Of a stretch of DNA of 64,000 nucleotides, positions 36,099 through 47,647 are shown in pieces; the stretch's first letter is position 1; each line of letters begins with the position of its first letter. The stretch spans positions 186,001 to 250,000 of the forward strand of contig JAPYMA010003038.1 of the NCBI GenBank assembly GCA_035041965.1, written 5' to 3'. Made by a program: the position numbers and the translations under genes. The stretch comes from Anisakis pegreffii (lineage: Eukaryota > Nematoda > Chromadorea > Rhabditida > Anisakidae). Under the pieces are notes generated by a model that saw only the letters and a program-made list of their open reading frames with translations, made no database searches and was not told the DNA's origin.

Positions 36099-37300
36099 TA
36101 GGGTTTGCACCTGATTCCGATCCCGGGATTTAAGTTTTGAAAAATCCCGGGATTTCGGGATTTGATAAAACAGGTCAATTTGTATGAATTCTGATAGTAC
36201 GTCCACCTTGAAGCAAGCCTTAATCATTCCCATCTAATTCACATGCAGTCGTCTTTGTTGTTTGCCCTCTATCATTGATGAATATCTAACTAAGGAAAAA
36301 GACGCAATTCGGACGAATGACATGATCATCGACAGCTCGATGAGCTCATACGTAACATTTCATTGAATATTCAACTGCTCTTCATTGGTTTACACCACGC
36401 TCATCTGGATGCATTTCTATGTAGACTAACAGGGATAATCACTTTTTCTGATAAAAACCAAAAGCAACAAAGTTCAACGGAATTTTGAGTCATTTCCTCC
36501 CACGCGATTTGTTCGGCTTTAATATTTCATCTGTCATTTCAACTGCACTGCAAGTCTTTTTACTTTCCTGCTTGGAAACATCTTCATGCGATCGAAATGT
36601 ACATAAATTCTCACTGAGTTCACTCATAGTGAGATTTCCTTGTCGAAGTGAGCAAAACTGTTCCATTCAAAGGGATCTTAAGCTTGAATATCATGTACAT
36701 TTCGATGATTACTGATCGAAATTATCAAATATGTAAGTGCTCGATGGTTCGATGAAAATCCACTGCAGATTTTTTTTACCTTTTCAGATAAACTTCGAAC
36801 TTTTAACTATTTCAAAATTCAAATGATATAATTCGTGCGGAGCATTTCTTCTGTAAAAAATCGAAATTTCCGAAATGGCAGAATTCAGCTGACGTTAACA
36901 CTGAGCGAAAATGGACTTGAAGCATCGCAAATAAGTGTTTGAAAATCAAGAATTTCATATTCACATGCAAGTGTACTGTTATTAGCTTAGACCCGAGATG
37001 ACAAGATGCCTTAGCATAGAACATGCAGTATGCCCTTGCGGCATGATCATTAGCATCATTATATGAAATATTAATTTGAATTTGAATACCTAGTTCCTTG
37101 AATTTGTTCAATAATTTGTTGAATTAACTCCTTTCTGATTAATAGTGGGCATATTGGTTCGAAAAAAATGTGTTTAAACATGTCCCGCATCGATTTTTCA
37201 AAAATTGTTCGATCCTGGGATTATTCCGGGATCAAAAATCGGTCCCGAGATTAAATCCCGATCCCGGGATTGAAAAAACGTTAGGATCTTGCAAACCCTA
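36099..37300 (+). mobile_element. Non-autonomous hAT-like element, copy 1 (1.2 kb)
   Basis: Ends tagggtttgca ... tgcaaacccta are inverted repeats, flanked by the exact 8-bp duplication atcctaca (36091-36098 and 37301-37308). Next to each end lie several copies of atcccgggat-type motifs, giving G/C-rich subterminal repeats. The interior is homologous, in reverse orientation, to 48304-49554 (shared: gtctattacatagaaatgca-like and catccagatgagcgtg blocks). On its minus strand the interior starts an open frame MSELSENLCTFRS ... CSAVEMTDEILKPNKSRGRK that soon stops, perhaps a relic of a captured or transposase exon. An 8-bp duplication with such ends is typical of hAT elements. Strand is arbitrary. 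Confidence 0.85.
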
Positions 37301-37380
37301 ATCCTACATTATAATTTCATCCGAACAGTTAGAGGAATTTATTGTGTAAAACTCTGTTCTGAGTTATTGGTACTATGTGA

Positions 37381-38208
37381 AATAATTATCGCATAACGGA
37401 TGAAAGTCACTTGTTGCTTTGGAAACAGTCTCTTCTTTCAGTGCGAATCGCTCAAGCGATAAACTTCTTTTACCGATCTGAGCAGTTCACGGATTTTCAG
37501 TTGCGTGAACGCACTCATATGCTTCAAGTGGATCAAAAATATCTTATGTTGAATCCGCATAACTGAGATGAGAAATGGATTCGTCCAATGACACTGCATT
37601 ATTTTCGATATCATTTGACCATATTAATGAACTAATGACAATTTTAAAAGGCAAAATTCGAAGAGCTATGCACTGACGTCACATGTAAGCAAATATTGAT
37701 TCGAATGGTGAAACTGATTACAATAGCAAAATATATATGTTCTGCTTATCGCTACAAAAGTATGAATGCTAACAAACAGAAATTCAACGTTTGTTTGCAA
37801 ACAGACGCTTCTTGACTGTTCGATGACTATGCAAACCACGATCCGTCTTTCATTATCGCTTTATTGTCGATTCATTCCGAGCCATCACGATTGTCCTCAT
37901 TCATATCGCCATTCGCTCAAATTTTAATCGATAATTTTATCGAATAATTTCGCAACAGCTATTGATGAATTTTCGACTTCATCACAACACAGTTCAAGTT
38001 TATGGCTCAGACTGTTGAACTTAACTTGCTTCTTTCAACCAACGTGTTTAGCGTTGTTTTCAAACTAAATTGTTACTTTCTCTGTTCTGAGAACGTAATG
38101 AAACGAGCTCAGAAATGCGGTAGACTGAATTCCTATGTTCTTGTGAATTGTGCCGATTATCACCGGATGAATGAAATGTTTAGAGAGCAATTTAAACAGT
38201 GGATTTAG
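37381..38208 (+). CDS. Unassigned gene fragment, two probable exons
   Basis: Two plus-strand stretches look coding. From 37381 a frame without ATG runs 61 codons to a TGA at 37566; a tttcag acceptor at 37441 would start an exon reading RIAQAINFFYRSEQFTDFQ then LRERTHMLQ, with a GTGGAT donor after it. The second, 38092-38208, follows a tctgttctgag acceptor and reads NVMKRAQKCGRLNSYVLV then NCADYHRMNEMFREQFKQWI and a TAG. The two would join in phase 0. Upstream exons are not found, and element copy 1 ends at 37300, so the gene may be disrupted. The helix-rich character recalls a nuclear-receptor ligand domain, but no diagnostic residue supports that, and I do not call it. Confidence 0.35.
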
Positions 38209-38908
38209 GGTTGATAAGGCCAGAAAAACAGATGAAAAACCCATAATCGGTTGGTCCCACATCAGTGACATTCTGAAGCAAATTGCAAAGGTTTTATTGC
38301 AAGAAGGCACAACGAATAAAATATGCTATAATCTGAATCCCTGAGGTAGATGAACAGTGGGATATTCATCAAAGTGAACGTTTCAAAGATTTTATAGATG
38401 CGTTGGAAGAATGTTTACTTTTGTGAATTACGAAAACAGCTTACTTCAATTGAACATTATTGAAGCATATTCAGACACAAATTACTTAAGAATGATTGTG
38501 AATGGGAAGCGTTCGAATAGTGCGTAATAAAAATGGGACGACACAATCAGAGATGATGTGCTACATCATTTCAGTCACCTACAATTTTGCGTGTTCGACC
38601 GATTATTTTAGCATTATTTAGTCTGAATTATGCATCATCCAAATGAAGACATAACTTCATATCTGATCGGTTTCTTCATTCAGATAACCGCGGAATTTTC
38701 TATTGGAATATCACCATTATTCACAGTATTGATGACTCTTTCTGAACAAACTCCAAATCTAGTTTTTAGATATGCAAACAGATCAATGCAAATATAGAAT
38801 TAAGAGGAAAATGTGTCAAATTTCATTTCATTGGAACTTTTTTGATTGACCGAATACGAGCGAATGAATCTGTTTCAGAGATCAAATAATTCTGATAGTG
38901 GTTTTGAG

Positions 38909-40127
38909 ATGGGCTCAGAATATATGAGATCGATTCATGGAATCATTACAGCTTTCCAAGTGGTATGTTCACGCTATTTGTGCAATAATTTTTCATTCAA
39001 TTTTCCCGAGATTATCACAGTTGACCTGTCAAGCTCCATCCACCTTGTGCATGATGAATTTGAACTTCAAGCTCAAAATATTTAATTGTGACATTATAAC
39101 GCTTTGATTAATACAAAACTCCTGCTGAAGAAAAGTGCACGATGGAAGCCATCCGTAATGCACATGCTTCCAAATGAATCCATTCATTTCAAGCTACTTT
39201 TGAACACTGTGCAAGAAAATGATTCAATTTTCATTCATTAATATTTTGCACCTATTTCAAGGATTGTAGTATAACGGAGACGAATCTTTCAAATATAAAA
39301 CCCGAATCATGAATTTGATGTATTAAGATCCTCGGATTTGCGGCGTTGTTTGCAAGTTCGTTCATATGGAATCATTCAAACGTATATATACAACTTGGTT
39401 ATGAAGGTTATGGATGGCAAACTCTTATCATTGCGATCCTCTTATTCAGCTTTCTCGTTGGAGTTGCTATACTAGGCTCACAGGTTGCTGGCCATGATTT
39501 GCTTTCAAAACTCGGCAAATTCAAGGTATGATCGATCTTGCATACACAACTGACTTCAATTGAAATTTATCAAATCGAACGTTTTTGAGCAATTTTTGGA
39601 TCAGAGCAAACTTCAGTGAACAAGTAATTTTCAGCTTTTAATGGTTTATTTCGCGTGTTTGTTTGTTTTAATAATAGCAGCATCACTGGAATCCTGGTAC
39701 GCTTCATTATCCGTTGGTCATCCTGTATATCATGCTCGTTTCATCATAGTCGCTGTTAGTGTCTTCCCTTCAATCATTATACAACTTATTTTAGTATAAT
39801 TTCAGTTTGTATTAAGATGAATTTGATGGACATTCAAATGTTAAGTAAAAAATAGCTAAGTCTAATTAGAAAATGTAATGATGTTTCGTGAAACTGCGAA
39901 GGGCTTGGTCAGTTTTCACTAACAAATTTTATATACTGAATTAGAAATAAACAGTCAGAGTAATCAAGAATTTTTATTCGTCAGATTTATTATCAAAAAA
40001 TATTGATATTAACTGAAACCATTAATGATACACTGATAAACACTTGGTAATGTATTTGCAGATTTTCGCTTGGCTGTTGGTGATAACTTATATCGTAATG
40101 ATCCTCATCACTTTAATATTTTCTTGA
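38909..40127 (+). CDS. Four-pass membrane protein, MARVEL-domain-like, about 145 aa
   Basis: Four plus-strand exons (38909-38962, 39328-39525, 39635-39754, 40062-40127) join in phase 0. Four hydrophobic segments are evenly spread: IITAFQVILGFAALFASSF, TLIIAILLFSFLVGVAIL, LLMVYFACLFVLIIAA and FIIVAIFAWLLVITYIVMIL. Short polar loops and the size fit MARVEL-type tetraspan proteins (plasmolipin, CKLF/MAL families), which organise membrane rafts and vesicle traffic. The start MGSEYMRSIHG follows a ctgtttcag acceptor at 38878, suitable for trans-splicing; an upstream in-frame ATG at 38864 is the alternative. If the GTTAGT donor at 39755 is skipped, translation reads on to a TAA at 39799 and gives a 138-aa form with a different fourth segment, so two isoforms are possible. 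The family call rests on topology only. Confidence 0.7.
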
Positions 40128-40475
40128 TATATTATCGACGAAACGTTTTATACTCGCTAGTCGAACGTTCATTTGAATATAGTCGCGCATATTTATTTAT
40201 TGTTCATTTGCATTTTTATTGCTGTTATTCATTTGTATTCATTCATTTCCGTGATGACTAAAGTTTATGTCGATCTCATGTCTGCGACAAAATTCAACAA
40301 TTAAACGTACGAATCGTGTAAGAACGTTTTCTTCAAAGCATTCACTTTGGAAACACCTATCCGTTTTAGTTTATTCGAAACTTTTTTTGACAAGCAGCAT
40401 ACCCTGCTATTATTGCAATGAGCACGAAATGATTTAGAAAAGTGGAGTACGGTCAGGGTCATAATCTCAGACTTT

Positions 40476-40605
40476 TCTTCCGGTGAACAAGCTCTAAGGT
40501 AGGGATCTGGGCGATGACCCCTGGAGAAGATCGTGAGAGGGGACTAAAAATTGATGCACTCACCGTCAGTTTGCGAATCCCTCCACCCGGAAGTTCTTTC
40601 TAATG
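40476..40605. repeat. Imperfect inverted repeat, about 130 bp
   Basis: cttccggtg at the left and cacccggaag at the right can pair, and the adjoining ggtagggat and aatccctcc extend the stem. The block is notably GC-richer than its flanks. It resembles a small folded element or the core of a degraded mobile element. No target duplication was identified. Confidence 0.5.
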
Positions 40606-43600
40606 CACGTCCGTATAGAGTCGACACGACTATTAATTCAACGCATTTGTGAATTGCCGAATATAGTTCAAAAAAGCATGACACTTGCAATAACAATACA
40701 ACGCTTAGTCAGTAGGATGCGAGTGTTCATGCACTAATAACGTGCTCTGTGTAAGTGACGGCGTCGATCGAGACCATAGTCTTATGAAAAATTTTGCAAG
40801 GATCGATACATAAAAAATTTGCACCTGAACACTAGCAAGAGCCCAACCAGATGTTCTAGTGCACCACCGCGTGCATCTCTATTAAGTGGTAGATTGTAAT
40901 CTCACACGTCACTTGGCTCGATAAACGTATTCGGCAGTTTCAGCAATAAGATGAAATATTATCGAGTTGATTCAGCTCTCTCAGAGATATATTCTACATT
41001 CTCGATGGCAGTGTATGGCAGCGATTATCCGCATGCATTTTGCAAACATCGGAATAATATTTCTAGACTCCTGATGATAGTGTGAAGTGCTGAAAAGGTT
41101 GATTGCGCATTGAAATTTAAAGAAAAATTGTGCTCTGGTTCCAATTCAGTGATATAGTCAGTAGTCATTATCCGTTCTGAAATGAATCAGTTGGAAGTCG
41201 AATACGTATGTTGCTTTGAGCAATTTTTTGCTGAAACGTTCGTCGCATTCACAGTTATGAATTTTTATCATCACTTGTATTTTATTCTATTTGCATGAAA
41301 TTGTCGAATCGTTTGCAGTTGAGAAGTTGTGAGCATTACAAATAGTGCACATATCATATTTTGATCCGTAATTGATGTGATCGTTATAAATTGTCGAGCA
41401 GGATGAGTGGTATAACAGAGGAAATGGAAGGATGTGCGTAGACATATTTTGTGGATGTGCTTAAATACACATTTGTTTGAAGGCAACTAACTCACACAGT
41501 TATTTAAGCAAACCGACCACTCATCGATCGTTGTCCAAACGACAACCAAACCAACCAACCCTCTCTGTGAGGTTCTGTTCGTTCCTATTGCTCTCGAACG
41601 CAGCTTACTAGTTTACCGAATGTCATATTGCTAGCTTATCCCACTTTTCCATGATTTTAATTGTAGAACATAAATTAATTGATTCTCAAATCATTTTACC
41701 CCTGAACAGCATAAAAAATTATCATGTGATCGTCCATTGAATTGTTGATGCTATTTTTATTTTCTTTTACTATTTAGCCATTTCATTCAATTGATCAGTG
41801 CTGAATGTGCGATTTCCTTGTAAATTCTTCAGTTATTGCTTTCTATAAATCATTCACAAAACCACACATTTCTGTGATTCGCACTCAGTTGATGCGTCAC
41901 GTTGCTTCACTTAAACTAATTATACTCAGTCCTGCACTCAATCAACAGGTCACTTTGAATTTACAGCTTTTTATCCAAATTCATGATAATCATCCATCAA
42001 TTATGTGCCCGAATCGTCGTGGGAGAGGTATTAATTGGACACGAAATTATGGCATAATAATACCAGCCGAAATTACATATCAGTTGGCCTCACCATTTGA
42101 CTTCCCACTGATCTTTCAATTGTAGTTACAGTTTAATGAGCATTCGTATTGATCAAAATGGCTCATTTAATATCACTCCTCTTTGAATAGAACCAAAGTT
42201 CGAATTAACTGGGTGAGATTTGAATAGTTTCTGTCATCCTGATTCCTTCACAAGTGAAAATTCAAGGAAATGTTCAGTCCATGCAGGAAGAGATTGAAAA
42301 TTAGGATGCTTCTGAAATTTTAGATAACCCATTTTGAAATTTTTTGACGTGAGAGCTGTTTTCTTTCAATTTGTATGTTATCGAGAATAGCAGTATAATC
42401 TTCAGGAGTTTCTTTGATCGCATTTAAATTTGCTGGAAGTGTAAATGAACTCCTTTAGCGAATAAAATGAGGACAATATATCATACGCGGTAAGGTAGTC
42501 ATAGAATAGCGTAATTTCACTCGCTGTAAAAGATCACCAAGCAAAATATGTATGGCGATATCGTGATCGAGAAAAATCGATCCCTGTGCAGTGCTGTCAT
42601 TCTAATGTTGAGAATTCGGAGCACAACAAATACAATGTCAATTCATATCATTCCACTAAAAAACTGCAGTCGTCATATTGTGCTTTTTGTTGTGATACTG
42701 TATTGTGCTTCCAAACAATGTTACAACAATCTGAAATGTTCATAAGAGAATATGAAATTGTAAACGATCGCGAATATTCATACCGAATGATAAGAAGTTC
42801 ATTTTGTTTCCCCTTTAATGGTCTGCCTTCAAAACCATACAACATTTGGTTAGCTAAGAGAAATCTTCAGACTCAACTTTTTGGCATTTGATAAGAGATG
42901 CGATACAAAATCACGGTATCGCCATACATTAAATGTGGAAATTTGCAAAACGTGCGCAAACACGTGCAAGTTGTATATATTAAATTGTGAAGTTTGTTTC
43001 GATTACGTTCATTTTGAAGAATGTAACAAACAACATTGCATAAATTGACAGAAATTATGTTTTTAGAACATAAAGTTTAAGCATTAGTTAGGCTCACAAA
43101 AGATCCATGTTATCTTGTGAATGAATTGTCTGATTTATGGTGGTTTTCTTTGTATGATTAAGGCGAAACAATGCTGAATCACACTGATCTATCTTACTGC
43201 GAGTCATCCAGTAATTTTTAACGTTTATCAATATTACTATGTATAGCGAACATCTCATATTCCATGTGCACTGATAAGTAAGCATTCATACATGTACCAT
43301 TTACATTATGTAATACTCACTCATGGTAACGTTTTTCATCTACAATATGTAATACATATGCACTCATATAATGCGAATCGTCTCAAATTTCTATATCTAC
43401 AAGTATTCTGGCTGCCCAAGCACCTAAAGACGAAATGAATGTATTGTTGAAAATGCAAGCGTCCTAACTTCAGTAGAGTACCATACTTGATGAATTTCAA
43501 AGAGGGGATGAAAGCAGATTTGAGTTGATGGAAGTATTAAGGAAGCAATCCCACTTAAGCACTTTTCTTAGTGTCGTTTCTGATGCAGAAACGATATAGT

Positions 43601-45319
43601 ACGAAACGCCGTTTGAAAGGCGTTGAAATGAGTAATGTCGTAAGTTGTTGGTATATTCAGCAGTTTGTTATTAAACAAGAATATGGACTAGGCGGTATTT
43701 GGCTTAGGCGATTTCGCATTTTTAAGAATAGATTGTTTTTGTTGAATAGGAATTGATGAACGCTTTGAGCAACACAGAACAGAGAATATATTTTCAGGTT
43801 TTCTTGAAAAATTTTGCGACAGTAGCGTACAATTTTTCTCGTTAAATTATCCAATATAGCCTCAAAGTATTGGGTGACAGTATCTAAATTGAATTATTCT
43901 CTCATTGACTCATAAATATGCTTGATTGAATTGATCGAAGTCACTCGTGAAAATAAAAATGGTCCGTGCCTATAAGCATTAGCTAACGTTTTTTGCTCGC
44001 TTAAAGTGATCATTCCGTTCCTCGTTTTCCAAAAACGCACGATTTAATTATGGCTAAATTGAATTGTTCATTGAAGGCGAACGCACATTAGAACTCCGGC
44101 GGATATGAGATTAACATTGCAAAAAATGTTTGTAACACATACATATGTAAATGAGGAATTACTGCTGACGATTTAGAAGAGTGGTCAATAAGAACGTTCT
44201 CGGTGGTAGGATGTATACCCTTGAGATGTGCATCAATAACGAAGCATTCAAATGCTGAGGCTGTTTTTCGATTTCATCCAATTTGTCAGGAAATAAATGC
44301 TGTTTTTTGAATAAAACTCAGCGGTAATCATCTGTGTAGTGAGAGATGATCAACAAATGCAAAATTTGTTCATTGTGATCGTAACAAATTCGTTGGAACT
44401 GAATAAATTTCAGTGATTTCTTCCTGTGGTAGCCATTGCTGATAGTGGTGATAAGTTTTGTTGTACAATAGTAAAAAACAGTCACGAGTTTTTATAACAT
44501 GACTAGAAGGAGAGCAGCAACTTGAGAAATCAAACTTGTGGTAAAATTTATGATCGATACATCAACTGGGTTGAAATTGGCTTGGCATTGGTGAAGTTTT
44601 GAATAAGGTTACTTTGATTGGACGCGGATTAAACGCCACTTGACTGTATAATGAATGAATGTGACGTTGGCTTTATTTGATCAAACCTGATTCTGATCTT
44701 CACTGCGGCATATAGTGGCTTCGAATTTTGTTGAGCTCGATATAAGTTAATTGTAAGTTGACAGTTGAACTTGATTAAATTGTAAGTTGTTAAATTTGAG
44801 ATGGTCTTTGCTTAACACTCAGTTAAGTGAACTGCTTTCTGAATTCAAAGGAATTATTTATTAGGTTTATAATGATTTAACCAAATAAGTTATTGCTTTC
44901 GAACAGGATCACATTGCAAATGACATGCGGCTAACTTCAGTGTTCTGGAGCTTTCCGTCTACCGAACGCAAGAGTAAGCTCAGTGAAATTTTACGACTGC
45001 TAATGCAAAGCAGTTGACGAGGATTTCTCAGATTTAGTATTTTCTATCTTGATCAATTCTATGCCTTAATGAAAAATATAGATTCTAGTTATAGGCCTGG
45101 CTGTGGTCACTTAGGTGTATCTCAGACTCGAAAATGAGGTTTCCAGATTCATCAATTTTTCAGGCTTGAAGAAAGGTTTGGTCAATTGTGGGAAATGACT
45201 GCACCTATTGTTGAAAATAATAACTCTGACAAATGAAAGCGAAAAGAAAACTCCCACTTTAGAAATGAGTTTGTGAATGTGGGACATAAAGCATCTCATG
45301 GATTCTGAAAAGTTCGTCA

Positions 45320-45730
45320 TTGAAGCATTCTTAGTGATCGTTTTTGCAAGGTGATCAGGTTACGTGATCTTAAAGAATCGAACTGACACAATCGTGGTTT
45401 GCAAGCATTCTTACGGATCGTATTATTGAACGACAGCGGATCAATGTTGGTGTGGTATCGTTCGCTTAGTTAGTTGTCATTTTAAAAAGCACATTTTATT
45501 TAAATAAGCGATCCGGTCCATTGTCGACAAACAACTTCCGAGGTAACATCTTGAATTTTTATGTAGTTATACTTCTGCGAACATTGTGATGAATGCCTCA
45601 TGAATTTAAATCTATGTAGTGCTCGTTGAATGTCGACATCCACAGAGAACATCTATCCTAAAAAAAAAATACGGCAAACAAATCTCGACCAATTGTTTCA
45701 TGCAAGCATTCTTAGTGATCGTGACACGAA
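45320..45730. repeat. Scattered 20-bp repeat, three copies
   Basis: gcattcttagtgatcgt appears near 45325 and near 45704 (there as gcaagcattcttagtgatcg), and gcaagcattcttacggatcg near 45405. Spacing is about 80 and 300 bp. The repeats share no longer homology that I can see. Confidence 0.65.
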
Positions 45731-47647
45731 CTAGTGACACGCAACTAATGTCACGAAAGAAGTTGCAATATCATAGGTAACAATACTGCACGATTGAAAG
45801 TTTCAGTGATTCTTCGATAAGTGATAGACAAACTTAGTTCAATATAGTGATTATTTTGGATAATCACGAGAACGAAACTTCTTCACTGCAACTAAAAACT
45901 GTTCTTCTGAATGCTTCGAGACTCACGCATGGTAGGCTATTCAAAACGGCTATGATCGTGTTTGAAGAACCATCGATCCTCGGCTGATGTGTACCACATA
46001 GAAAGCGCTCGAGACGACTGAAACGTAGGCTATTACTAGGCCACATCTGCGTCCACAAGAAAAAGAACACCTTGTCGGCGCGTTTATTATGTGTCGTTTT
46101 CGATGTATGTGATGGAGCATAGTGTTGAATCAGTACGACATTATCGAGTCTGAGTCACAGCTCCATTCAGGACTGAAATGTTGGTTCATAACATTGTAAA
46201 AGTTCGTTGCTACATCAAACGATATCGCAAAGGCAGAAGTTCTGGTTTGGAACTCAGGAGATACATAAAGTGGACTACTTGCATATATGATACTGAATTT
46301 TTCTTTCATCTCGAACATCCTCCGATTCAACAATAACGATGCATTAACGACCGCAGATAATTGCGTAGTCACGTGAGGGTAACAAACTATTCAGATGGAT
46401 ACTCCTGAATTTTTGGCGAGCGTGGTCGTAAGCGTTGATGAATTAATTCCATTTGATTATTTGGGAGCGCTGAATAGTCCTCTGTTGCGCTTAGAATCAG
46501 TCAACGATTGATGCTTCTCCTTCCGGCCCTTACGTCACATTTGAAACGGCTACGCATATCATGAATCATATACATGAGTAAATTTGGCAACTTAAATATT
46601 TCGTTAGCTCTATGTTAATCGCGAGTTAAAACGATTATGGCGAAAACATTTTGTTGTTCTGTGGCATTCTTAATTTTTTTGTGGTGCGTAAAGAAAAGTC
46701 ACATCTTTCTAAACACAAAGTGTAGTAGAAAAAATTTGCATGTGTAGGAGTCAAACTATCCGGTTCAACTTCGTTCGAGATTACCTGTAATCGGCGCCTT
46801 TGGAAAACCGCTGATCTCATTTCATGGTATGAAACTGATCTGTCCCATCAAGTAAACTAATGCTCCTTTAATTTTTATAATTAATCTAACCCTGAAATCC
46901 ACTAACTGATTCAACTTAACTCTTTTTAATAACATTCAAGAACGTTTTTAATAACTGCAACTCTCCGACGAGAGAAGGTCACCCAAAACATAACAATGCT
47001 GTAATTTTCGTTGGATCCAAATGCATTTGGAGTGAGAAAGGGCGTGAATCGCACACTGTCACCTGCTGGATGGGATAAAAGCTTATACACTTCAATAATG
47101 AAGTTTCACCATAGCACGAAAATGAAGATATCTGTTACAACATCCAGTATTATTTCCAATTGAAGCAGACCACGGTCTTTTGCTGATTTTGAATGATCCG
47201 TTAGATGATAATACCGATGACCATCGAGAACAGACGGATGATAATACCGGAAGAGAAATCATTATGATTGTTCAATAAGAGTTATAGTGTTGAATAACCA
47301 ATGAATCGTTTCGAACAGATTTCAGTCGACTCATTTCGTTTTTGCCTCATCAGCGCTTGAATGCAGATCGAACGACGAAATTTTGATTTAATTTCACGAT
47401 GACAAATTTTGTTTCGAATGAATTCATAGGCAATAAACGAGTTGGCTTCGCCCAATATCATTAGAAAATTGAATCAGCATTGCGCGCTAAACTCGAAAGT
47501 CTTGATACATTACGCGCGCCGATACTCGCAGTATACTTAATCAACTTCGTATCATCAATTTCTCGTTCCCCAAATTTTCGTTTTGATTCGGAACGAATGA
47601 ATAATTGATTTCAAATGACTCAGATCGTTCGTTGCAGTTCATAAAGG

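Larger units (their letters stand above)
40128..47647. other. Gene-poor 7.5 kb
   Basis: I find no chain of exons here. Chance frames of 60-106 codons occur on both strands with AT-rich hydrophobic composition. It holds an imperfect inverted repeat (40476-40605) and three scattered copies of a short motif (45320-45730), listed separately. A gene with very short exons could have been missed. Confidence 0.4.

Noticed and set aside
35901..36101. Plus-strand frame GSECLSVLREKICEKDG as a zinc-finger or receptor exon
   Set aside because: Too few cysteines and no conserved spacing for a nuclear-receptor DNA-binding domain. It stops at the mobile-element edge.
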